NCBI GenBank assembly: GCA_027491845.1
Contig: JAOZGF010000057.1
Coordinates: forward strand, 1 to 8,065
Length of the DNA stretch: 8,065 nucleotides
Source: Thermoproteota archaeon
Lineage (GTDB): Archaea > Korarchaeota > JAOZGF01
Direction of reading: 5' to 3'
Shown in pieces: positions 1 through 6,104 of the stretch. The translations under genes were made by a program, and so were the position numbers. The first letter of the stretch is position 1; each line of letters begins with the position of its first letter. Below the pieces are notes generated by a model. It was not told the origin of the DNA and searched no databases. It saw only the letters and a list, made by a program, of their open reading frames with translations.

Positions 1-448
1 GTTCTACAGCTGGCTTGTTTAACCAATCCTTTACTTCGTCCCAGAGGCCCACGACTCAGAGGTTTGTTTCAACAATTAGTTTTAGTTTTTCCCGGTTTTT
101 TTCTCCGTGTATTCTTGGCCCGTATGCTACGTTGTCGAAGATTGACATGGGCAGTGGGTTTGGTTTTTGGAAGACCATGCCCACTTTTTTCCTGAGCGCT
201 GTTACGTCTACGTCAGGGTCATATATGTTTTTTCCGTTTATGATTACTTTACCGGTTATTTTCGCCCCGCCAACTAGTTCAACCATCCTGTTTAGGCATT
301 TCAGGTAGGTTGTTTTTCCGCACCCTGAAGGCCCCATTACGGCGGTTATCTTTTTGCTTGGTATCCTTGAGTTTATGTTTTTTAGGGCGTGAAATGAGCC
401 GTAGTATACGTTGAGGTTTTCTGTTTTTATTAGGCTATCTTGAGACAT
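1..448 (-). CDS. pstB: Phosphate ABC transporter ATP-binding protein PstB, 3' end beyond window, frame interrupted by TGA
   Basis: This is the ATPase subunit that powers phosphate import through the PstC/PstA channel on the cytoplasmic face of the membrane. The ATG at 446-448 opens a 130-codon frame. It has the aromatic A-loop residue near residue 16, Walker A GPSGCGKT (39-46), the PstB-typical region CLNRMVELV (51-59) and the Q-loop VFQKPNPLP (92-100, Q94). A TGA at 56-58 then stops the frame. The same frame resumes with VVGLWDEVKDWLNKPAVE up to the window edge, which is the PstB segment that normally leads into the LSGGQ signature. Signature and Walker B would lie outside the window. The family usually has about 250 residues. 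The start overlaps the end of pstA by 14 bp, with AGAGG at 459-463 as ribosome binding site. The family call is firm. Whether the gene is a true pseudogene or carries a base-call error is undecided. Confidence 0.9.
56..58 (-). other. In-frame TGA within pstB (codon 131)
   Basis: The minus strand reads ...GTT GAA ACA AAC CTC TGA GTC GTG GGC CTC TGG GAC GAA..., so a single stop codon interrupts an otherwise continuous PstB frame. Family members commonly have Arg or a similar residue here, in the pattern -(S/A)LR-x-A-x-LWDEVKD-. One C-to-T change (CGA to TGA) would explain the stop. pstC, pstS and fdrA end at TGA with normal lengths, so TGA reads as a stop in this genome. Confidence 0.85.
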
Positions 449-1277
449 ATCTTGTAAACCTCTTGGACACGTATCTTGAGATTAGGCTTATTATGAGGAC
501 TATTATTGTTAGTGTGAAGGCTGACGCGTAGGCTTTCCCCTGCTGTCCTGGGGCTGAAAGATAGGTGTAAACGGCCAGTGGAAGTGATGCAGCTGGTTCA
601 AGCAATGAAGCTGGTGGAAATGGGTTGAATCCTGCTGTAAGCATTACTGGGGCTGCTTCACCTATTCCTCTCCCGAACGAGATAAGTGAAACAGTAACTA
701 TGCCCGGCAGGGCCTGTTTTAAAACTATGTTTTTTATTGTTTCGAAGGTTGTTGCCCCTAGGGCGTAGGATGCTTCTTTCAGGCTTACTGGAACCATTCT
801 AACGACCTCCTCGATCCCTCTTTCCATTAACGGTAGTTCTAAGAGTGCGAGTGTAAGCGTTCCAGCTAACAATGTGAAGCCCCTTGTGAGCACTAGGACG
901 AACACGAATAGCCCGAACATCCCGAAAACTATTGATGGCACGCCCATCAGCGTTTCGATGGATATTGTGAGCGCGGGGCTTAAGCTTTTCTTCTTCATGT
1001 ATTCAACTGAGTATATGGCTACCGGGAAGCTTATTAGGAAGGAGATCACTGTTGAGTTTATTGCTAGGTAGAGTGACCCTATTATTGCGTGCAGTATTCC
1101 GTGTTCTTCCCCTGGGAAGAGAGCCACGTCGTCGTTTATGAAGGTGTTCACGCTTACTTCAGCCGCGCCCTTCACTATTACTGAGCCTATTATTAGGGCC
1201 AGTGTCCCTATTATGGCTGCTGTTGAAGAGATCATTAGGTACTTGAATATTTTTTCTTCAATTTTTCTTTTGTCCAT
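435..1277 (-). CDS. pstA: Phosphate ABC transporter permease PstA
   Basis: This is one of the two membrane subunits forming the phosphate channel, paired with PstC and driven by PstB. The protein has 280 residues, normal for PstA. Hydrophobic segments suggest six membrane helices, at roughly 14-36, 62-88, 108-131, 134-152, 193-214 and 252-268. The cytoplasmic EAA loop that docks on the ATPase runs from about 168 to 191 (EASYALGATTFETIKNIVLK then QALPG). It is followed by the PstA hallmark GRGIGEAAPVMLTAGFNPFP (202-221). The ATG at 1275-1277 lies 3 bp after the pstC stop, and no strong Shine-Dalgarno is visible, so translational coupling to pstC is likely. An ATG seven bases upstream is in another frame. 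The stop (TAG) lies inside the start region of pstB. All parts expected of an intact permease are present. Confidence 0.95.
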   Translation of the reverse strand: MDKRKIEEKIFKYLMISSTAAIIGTLALIIGSVIVKGAAEVSVNTFINDDVALFPGEEHGILHAIIGSLYLAINSTVISFLISFPVAIYSVEYMKKKSLSPALTISIETLMGVPSIVFGMFGLFVFVLVLTRGFTLLAGTLTLALLELPLMERGIEEVVRMVPVSLKEASYALGATTFETIKNIVLKQALPGIVTVSLISFGRGIGEAAPVMLTAGFNPFPPASLLEPAASLPLAVYTYLSAPGQQGKAYASAFTLTIIVLIISLISRYVSKRFTRYVSR

Positions 1278-1280
1278 TTT

Positions 1281-2216
1281 TCATTCGCCCGCGGTCCTTA
1301 TAACTACTATTCTGGCCACTACGTTGAATACAAGTACTATCAGCATGAGTATTAAGCCTGCCACGGATAACGCTGCAACCCATTCAGGTATTGAGAGCAT
1401 TTCCCCGTAGTTGTTGGCTATGAGGGCCGTCAGTGGATAGCATGGGTCGAATATTGAGGTAGGCGTCTTTGCAACGCATCCTGCAACCATTAAGACCGCC
1501 ATTGTTTCTCCGAATGCCCTGCAGAATCCCAGGACTACTGCTGCGGCAATTCCAGGTGCAGCCTCCCTCAAGACGACTTTTTTAACAGCCTCCCACTTGG
1601 TTGACCCAAGCGCCAGCGAGGCCTCTCTATATTCGAAGGGGACGTAGGTGATTACTTCGTAGGAGACTGAAACTATTATTGGCGTAACCATTATGGCTAG
1701 AACCATTCCTGAAGCTATTACGCTGTATCCACTGTTGTTTTGCGCTGAAAAAACAGGTATGAAGCCCAGGGCCTCACTTATGGGTGGAGCCACCCTGTCC
1801 CTTACAATGGGGACTATGAAGATAACCCCCCACAAGCCATACACCACTGACGGTATTCCAGCCAGTAGGTCTATCATTGATTTTGCGTATTCCTTTACCT
1901 TTGGGGTTGAGAACTCCGCCAGGTAGATTGCTGTTAAAATGCAGGGAGGAATGCTTATGGCCATAGCTATCGCCGTTGTGAATAACGTGCTCGCCATGAA
2001 CGTTGCCAGGCCGTATTTCCCCAGGTGCGGGGCCCATTCAACAGTTAGGAACTCGCTTAACGGTTTTTTCATGATTAAGGGCTTGCTTTGAACAAGTAGG
2101 ATTGTGAAGATCATGATGACGGTGAAGAAGGAGATTAGGGTTAGGGTGAGGGAGGAAGCCTTGAAAAGTTTGTTTTCAAGTTTCCTCTTGTTCTCACGTG
2201 AGCATTTTGATTTCAT
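1281..2216 (-). CDS. pstC: Phosphate ABC transporter permease PstC
   Basis: This is the second channel subunit of the PstSCAB importer, in the cytoplasmic membrane. The 311-residue protein has a basic cytoplasmic N-terminus, then a first helix at about 20-43. The PstC/PstA family motif LLAGIPSVVYGLWG is at 117-130. The EAA loop (EASLALGSTKWEAVKKVVL then REAAPGI) spans about 198-223, and GFCRAFGETMAVLMVAG (230-246) is the typical PstC segment. The last helix is at about 279-304. The ATG at 2214-2216 has a good ribosome binding site, GGAGG at 2226-2230, lying inside the end of pstS. The two genes overlap by 23 bp, so they are translated from one message. The stop is TGA at 1281-1283. Confidence 0.95.
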   Translation of the reverse strand: MKSKCSRENKRKLENKLFKASSLTLTLISFFTVIMIFTILLVQSKPLIMKKPLSEFLTVEWAPHLGKYGLATFMASTLFTTAIAMAISIPPCILTAIYLAEFSTPKVKEYAKSMIDLLAGIPSVVYGLWGVIFIVPIVRDRVAPPISEALGFIPVFSAQNNSGYSVIASGMVLAIMVTPIIVSVSYEVITYVPFEYREASLALGSTKWEAVKKVVLREAAPGIAAAVVLGFCRAFGETMAVLMVAGCVAKTPTSIFDPCYPLTALIANNYGEMLSIPEWVAALSVAGLILMLIVLVFNVVARIVVIRTAGE

Positions 2217-3108
2217 TCATTGACTCCTCCATTTTAAGCGGGACAAAACCTGTTTCCTCCACATATTCCTGTCCCTCTAAAAGACACCACTTAATGAATT
2301 CTATTGTTTCCTCGCCAGGGTTCTTTACTATGAAGTATAGTTTCCTTTTCAGGGGGTAACGGTCAATGTTGCTTAGCACTGCTTGTTTCGTGTTAACACT
2401 TTCCCAGGGATCTATTTCTCCGTTTTCGTTTGCGTCGACGGGTATCGGGATTATGCCGTTGCTTTCAGGCCCGTAGGCGAAGGCCACTGAAACGTATCCA
2501 AGCCCGTAAGCATCTCTCTTCAATGCCTCTATCATGCCGGGGTTTCCGTTCACACCTATCCCTGAGAGTTCATCCTGCGACTTTAGGCCTAGGAATAGGG
2601 CGAATGTTTCACTTGTCCCGGACTGGTCCCCCCTCGTGAAAACAGTTATTTCATGGTTTAAACTGGTTATTTCCTTCCAGTTACTTATTTCTCCACAGTA
2701 AATTTTTTTTAGCTGTGTATAGTTGATGCCTTTTTCCCTTAGTTCTCTTTCGGCAGGGTTGTTCTCGTTTATCACGATTATTATTCCGTCGTAGGCTACA
2801 GTTAAGGGAGTAATGTTTGCCCTCAGTTCCTCTTCCCTCAAGTCCCTTGAGGACATGCCTATGTGGCAGAGCCCCTGTATGGTGTCTGAAACCCCCTTCC
2901 CTGACCCTCCTGAGGTTACAATGATCCTCCAGCCACTGTTTTTCCTCATGTATGTTTCAGCCCATTTAACCGCTAGGGGGTAAACCGTTGTTGACCCTGT
3001 TATTATTATTGTTTTCCTTTCCGTCCAGAGGTGTGATAGGCAGCCGTGAGCGAGAAAGAGTATGTAGGAGGCGGCGAGTAATATGGCTAGTGCACTGCTT
3101 CTTTTCAC
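2194..3108 (-). CDS. pstS: Phosphate-binding protein PstS, probable lipoprotein
   Basis: This extracytoplasmic receptor captures phosphate and delivers it to PstC/PstA. The 304-residue protein starts with a basic, hydrophobic signal segment (2-20) followed by LAHGC. This resembles a lipobox with Cys23 as anchor, though His at -2 is unusual. Phosphate-site motifs typical of PstS are present: GSTTVYP (38-44), SGGSGKG (66-72) and TRGDQSGTSETF (158-169). The C-terminal family pattern YPLKRKLYFIVK is at 251-262. An insertion-like segment DANENGEIDPWE (225-236) matches the 12-residue EF-hand loop pattern and may bind calcium. The start is GTG at 3106-3108 with AGAGG at 3116-3120 as ribosome binding site. 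It is the first gene of the operon, transcribed from the divergent region shared with phoU, so phosphate-dependent control is expected. Confidence 0.93.
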   Translation of the reverse strand: MKRSSALAILLAASYILFLAHGCLSHLWTERKTIIITGSTTVYPLAVKWAETYMRKNSGWRIIVTSGGSGKGVSDTIQGLCHIGMSSRDLREEELRANITPLTVAYDGIIIVINENNPAERELREKGINYTQLKKIYCGEISNWKEITSLNHEITVFTRGDQSGTSETFALFLGLKSQDELSGIGVNGNPGMIEALKRDAYGLGYVSVAFAYGPESNGIIPIPVDANENGEIDPWESVNTKQAVLSNIDRYPLKRKLYFIVKNPGEETIEFIKWCLLEGQEYVEETGFVPLKMEESMNEIKMLT

Positions 3109-3236
3109 GGGGTTTCCTCTTGCCTTGTTGCTTTTACGTGGGATGGAATTAAATGTAGGGAATATATATATTTTTTGGACATAAAATATATATTAAGACA
3201 TATTACATATAATCTATAAATCTGTAGGGGATTCTG
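3109..3236. promoter_or_regulatory. Divergent promoter region between pstS and phoU
   Basis: This 128-bp spacer has a strongly AT-rich core (about 3161-3221). Two self-complementary TATA-like elements sit 24 bp apart: AATATATATATT (3161-3172) and AATATATATT (3185-3194). Using the usual archaeal spacing of about 26 bp, the left one would start pst transcription near 3139 on the minus strand. The right one would start phoU near 3216. Both would give short leaders that contain the ribosome binding sites. Copies of ACATA occur at 3179-3183, 3198-3202 and 3205-3209. The first two are part of GACATA, 19 bp apart, and are candidate operator half-sites. Promoter positions are inferred. Confidence 0.6.
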
Positions 3237-4256
3237 GTGAGGGAGAAGGGGCTCTTCAGGAAGATACAGTTGATAGGGGGGTCAACCTATACTGTTTCCC
3301 TGCCTAAGGAGTGGGTTAGATCCATTAAGCTTAAGCCTGGAGACTATGTTTCAGTTATAAGTCAGCCTGACGACACAATCCTAATATCTCCCAGGGGCAG
3401 CCGCTTTAAGAGGAAGAACGAGGCAACCATAGAGGTTGACACGGCCCTCCAGAGGGATAGTTTGATCAGGGAGATAATTGGTTTCTACCTGGCAGGGTAC
3501 AATGTCATCAGGGTTTCCTTTGAGAAGCCTCCTAAGACAAGTGTTAAGGCTATAAAGGACGAGTTGAGAAAGAGGCTTATAGGCGTTGAAGCAGTTAGTG
3601 AGTCTTCAAAGGAACTTATGATCCAGGCCCTGGTAGGGGTGGAGCAGCTTCCGGTTAAAACCGCCCTGAAAAAAATGGTTGACATAGTTGCTTCAATGGT
3701 TGATGAATCCATTATTGCGTTGAGGAAGTGTGACGAGAGCCTTGCAAGGGAGATAGCTGAGAGGGATGACGAGGCTGACAGGTTTTACTTCTACGTTGTG
3801 AGGCAGCTGAAGAGGGCTGTCGTTGAAAGAAGCTTCCTTGACGAAATAGGCTTGAAGCATCCGAGGGAATGCCTCGGGTACAGGATAATCATGAAGAGCA
3901 TTGAGAGGGCCGCGGACCACGCTTCAAGGATTGCTTCAAGGGTTGCTGAAGTTGGCGAGACACCTGAAGAGTTGCTTGAATGGATAGATAAAATGTCTGG
4001 TTTATCTGTTAAGATGCTTCAGGACTCCATAGACCTCCTTTACCATTTCGACATTAAGAAAGCCCACTCACTCATGGAGAACAACAGGTACCTGAGGGAG
4101 ATAAAGAAGGATGCAACGAGAACCCTCTACGCCTTGAAGCTTGAAATCCAGAAACTTCTTAACCTTGCCTTCATTATAGATAGCTTGGAGAGGATCGGCG
4201 AGTACTCAGCCGACATAGTTGAGATAGCCATAAATTTATCCATTGAACCTGCCTAG
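3237..4256 (+). CDS. phoU: PhoU-type phosphate regulator with AbrB-like N-terminal domain
   Basis: PhoU proteins restrain phosphate uptake and signal phosphate status through the Pst transporter. This 339-residue protein has the archaeal layout. Residues about 8-55 resemble a SpoVT/AbrB swapped-hairpin DNA-binding domain (STYTVSLPKEWVRSIKLKPGD). Two PhoU helical bundles follow. Metal-binding-type acidic motifs are visible around ERDDEADRF (175-183), SIERAADHASRIA (221-233) and DSLERIGEYSADIVEIA (315-331). There are no membrane segments, so it is cytoplasmic. The start is GTG at 3237-3239 with a modest AGGGG at 3226-3230; no better start keeps the AbrB region. It is divergent from pstSCAB, which supports the role. 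The AbrB part suggests it may bind the shared promoter region directly, which is inference. Confidence 0.9.
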   Translation: MREKGLFRKIQLIGGSTYTVSLPKEWVRSIKLKPGDYVSVISQPDDTILISPRGSRFKRKNEATIEVDTALQRDSLIREIIGFYLAGYNVIRVSFEKPPKTSVKAIKDELRKRLIGVEAVSESSKELMIQALVGVEQLPVKTALKKMVDIVASMVDESIIALRKCDESLAREIAERDDEADRFYFYVVRQLKRAVVERSFLDEIGLKHPRECLGYRIIMKSIERAADHASRIASRVAEVGETPEELLEWIDKMSGLSVKMLQDSIDLLYHFDIKKAHSLMENNRYLREIKKDATRTLYALKLEIQKLLNLAFIIDSLERIGEYSADIVEIAINLSIEPA

Positions 4257-4330
4257 TGGATAGGCTTAGCAGGCTTCACTTCCAAAGCCATCTAAGCCCT
4301 ATTCATGCAGGCTTTAGGGAAGGTGGTTAA
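4257..4330 (+). promoter_or_regulatory. Structured phoU-serS spacer, candidate attenuator or RNA element
   Basis: GGCTTAG (4263-4269) pairs with CTAAGCC (4292-4298), enclosing GGCTT (4272-4276) paired with AAGCC (4285-4289) across an 8-nt loop. A further copy, GGCTTT (4310-4315), can pair instead with AAAGCC (4284-4289). It lies just before the serS ribosome binding site GGTGG (4322-4326). The direct repeat GCAGGCTT occurs at 4269-4276 and 4307-4314. The complementarity is seen in the sequence; a regulatory role for serS is inferred. Confidence 0.4.
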
Positions 4331-5896
4331 GTGGATTTTAAGTTGAGGGGATACATAGAGTTCAGTGAGCCCGTGGACAAGTTAAGGGAAAGTTTAAGCA
4401 AGCTCCTGCAGGAAGCCTCTTCAAGTGTTTTGAGGCGGGGGGTGCCTAAGGAACAAGTTGGAACCCTTGTTAAGGGATGGGAAGTTGATGAGGGAAACAG
4501 GAGCAGGCTTCTCCTAGAGCTGGAGGGAACAACTTATCTCAGACCCCACGACGCCCTGTTAAGGCTTAAGAACTACTTGGCCAGGGAGATGGGGAAAAGG
4601 CATAAAATAGGTTTGAGGACGGTTCACATAAATGAATACACGATAGCTCTTAAGCCTGAAAACCTTTCTGGAAGGCTTCCTGAAGGGCTTCTTGAAAGCC
4701 TTAACAGCGGAAAATTAACTGTTAGGGTTCCCTGGGTTGAAAGGGTCTGGACTGATGGTGAAACACTTTTTTTAAGCCTTAAAAACCTTAACTTGAGGGC
4801 CATAGAGAACAGGTATGTTGAAAGGATAATGAAGAGGCTCAAGGAAAAAATAGATCGCTTCCTTTACGGCGGGAAGGCCGAGCACTGGGAGTTGATTTGG
4901 AGGAGCGAGGAGAGGGAGCCTGTTTGGAGGAAGGACCCAACTAAGGAAATGGAAAAACTTGGGTGGATAAAGAGGTTCGACGTAGGGGTTTGGTGGCATG
5001 GCCCTGTGACCACGAAAATATTGAGAACCCTCCAAAGCATCGTTCAGACAGAGATAATCAAACCACTTGGCTTCCAAGAAGTCATTCTTCCAAAAACTGT
5101 TCCCTTGGATGTATGGCTTAAGACAGGCCATGTTCCAGGTTCTTCAAACTCATTTTATTACGTTTGCAGGCCCCTAAGCTGGGACCCTGAATTCTGGGAG
5201 GACTTCTCAGACCACGTTAAGGTTACAGGCGAAATACCCTATAAAATGCTGAAGGAAAAGGTTTCACCCCCAACCTCAGGCATATGCTTCGCCCAGTGCC
5301 CACCCCTCTACTGGTTCTTCCACAAGAAACTGTTGCCTGATGAAGACCTACCCCTCAAGTTCTACGATAACTCAGGCGTCTCTTATAGGTGGGAGGGAGG
5401 GGGGCTGCACGGGCTGGAAAGAGACAGTGAGTTTCACAGGATAGAAATCGTCTGGATCGGGACAAAAGAGCAAAACATGGAGATCCAGAAACAATTGCTT
5501 GAGAGGTACAGGTACATTTTCAACGAGGTACTGGAAATAGAGTGGAGGATGGCTAGAGTAACTCCATGGTACATGCAGCAGGCAGACCAGTTCCAGGGTG
5601 AAGAAACCGAGTTAGCTGGAACAATCGACTTCGAGGCATGGCTTCCCTGGAGGGGTGGGAGGGAAGAGAGTGAATGGCTTGAATTCCAGAATTTAACCAT
5701 TGCAGGCACAAAGTTCAGCGATGCATGGAAGTTCAGGACAAGAAAGGGGGAAAAAGTCTGGACAGGTTGTTCAGGGATAGGGCTGGAAAGATGGATGGTT
5801 GTCCTCCTGTCACAGAAGGGAATAGATCCAAGTAAATGGCCTGAAAAGTTCAGAGAAAGATTCGGTGAAATGCCAAAGCCTATTAGGACAATTTAG
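4331..5896 (+). CDS. serS: Type-2 (methanogenic-type) seryl-tRNA synthetase
   Basis: This cytoplasmic enzyme activates serine with ATP and charges tRNA-Ser (and tRNA-Sec where present). Its 521 residues match the rare form known from methanogens, not the common SerRS with an N-terminal coiled coil. Residues about 1-170 form the idiosyncratic tRNA-binding domain. The class II catalytic core follows. Motif 2 is around YRWEGGGLHGLERDSEFHRI (352-371) and motif 3 is GCSGIGLERW (479-488). The catalytic zinc ligands of the Methanosarcina barkeri enzyme (two Cys and one Glu) appear to correspond to Cys323, Glu372 and Cys480; this is alignment by eye. A second Cys (319) lies in ICFAQCPP. The start is GTG at 4331-4333 with GGTGG at 4322-4326. 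The gene follows phoU after 74 bp and may be cotranscribed with it or have its own signal. The stop is TAG. Confidence 0.93.
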   Translation: MDFKLRGYIEFSEPVDKLRESLSKLLQEASSSVLRRGVPKEQVGTLVKGWEVDEGNRSRLLLELEGTTYLRPHDALLRLKNYLAREMGKRHKIGLRTVHINEYTIALKPENLSGRLPEGLLESLNSGKLTVRVPWVERVWTDGETLFLSLKNLNLRAIENRYVERIMKRLKEKIDRFLYGGKAEHWELIWRSEEREPVWRKDPTKEMEKLGWIKRFDVGVWWHGPVTTKILRTLQSIVQTEIIKPLGFQEVILPKTVPLDVWLKTGHVPGSSNSFYYVCRPLSWDPEFWEDFSDHVKVTGEIPYKMLKEKVSPPTSGICFAQCPPLYWFFHKKLLPDEDLPLKFYDNSGVSYRWEGGGLHGLERDSEFHRIEIVWIGTKEQNMEIQKQLLERYRYIFNEVLEIEWRMARVTPWYMQQADQFQGEETELAGTIDFEAWLPWRGGREESEWLEFQNLTIAGTKFSDAWKFRTRKGEKVWTGCSGIGLERWMVVLLSQKGIDPSKWPEKFRERFGEMPKPIRTI

Positions 5897-5970
5897 GGAG
5901 GCTAAAAAGGAAACCTAAAAGTTCAACCCATCCCGGAACCAAGGGGCCATGTTAAGCAGCAGAGACGAAT

Positions 5971-5991
5971 TTGTAAGGCCTAACAATTTTT
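5971..5991 (+). terminator. Candidate transcription terminator after serS
   Basis: The imperfect palindrome TTGTAAGGCCTAACAA (5971-5986, one mismatched pair) is followed directly by a run of five T (5987-5991), then AAAATAAT. As RNA, the TTGT/ACAA arms could close over an 8-nt loop. The stem is weak, but U-runs alone can terminate archaeal transcription. A second weak stem, TTTAGG/CCTAAA (5892-5897 with 5914-5919), spans the serS stop codon. Confidence 0.3.
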
Positions 5992-6020
5992 AAAATAATC
6001 CATGCAAAGCTAATCATCAA

Positions 6021-6104
6021 ACAATTTAAACCCATCAACCCATCAACAATCCCAAGTTAACCGTTAAGTAGAGGGTTCCTCCTCTTTCTAAGGGAGTGTA
6101 GTTA
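6021..6104 (+). promoter_or_regulatory. Candidate promoter, operator and leader of fdrA
   Basis: A TATA-like TTTAAA at 6025-6030, preceded by the A-rich ACAA, predicts a transcript start near 6054. The odd palindrome TTAAC-C-GTTAA (6057-6067) lies at that point and could be an operator. Two tandem copies of CCCATCAA (6031-6046) lie between. In the leader, AGAGG (6070-6074) can pair with CCTCT (6081-6085). CTCC (6079-6082) could instead pair with GGAG (6093-6096) of the Shine-Dalgarno GGGAGTG (6092-6098). All roles are inferred from position. Confidence 0.4.

Noticed and set aside
56..58. Recoding of TGA in pstB as selenocysteine or through an altered code
   Set aside because: The site is not a Cys/Sec position in PstB, and TGA is used as the normal terminator of three other genes here.
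15..308. 97-codon plus-strand frame at the left edge
   Set aside because: It lies antisense to the conserved Walker A and Q-loop region of pstB and has no family signal.
4257..4330. tRNA or small coding gene in the phoU-serS spacer
   Set aside because: The complementary segments do not form a cloverleaf, and no frame of useful length with a start and ribosome binding site exists.
5918..5945. GGTTCCGGGAT on the minus strand, resembling a tRNA T-arm
   Set aside because: There is no acceptor, D-arm or anticodon pairing around it, and the T-loop residues do not fit.
6001..6050. TGATGA-like C box on the minus strand, hinting at a C/D box RNA
   Set aside because: The motif reads TTGATGA, not RUGAUGA, and no CUGA D box or C'/D' pair lies at a suitable distance.
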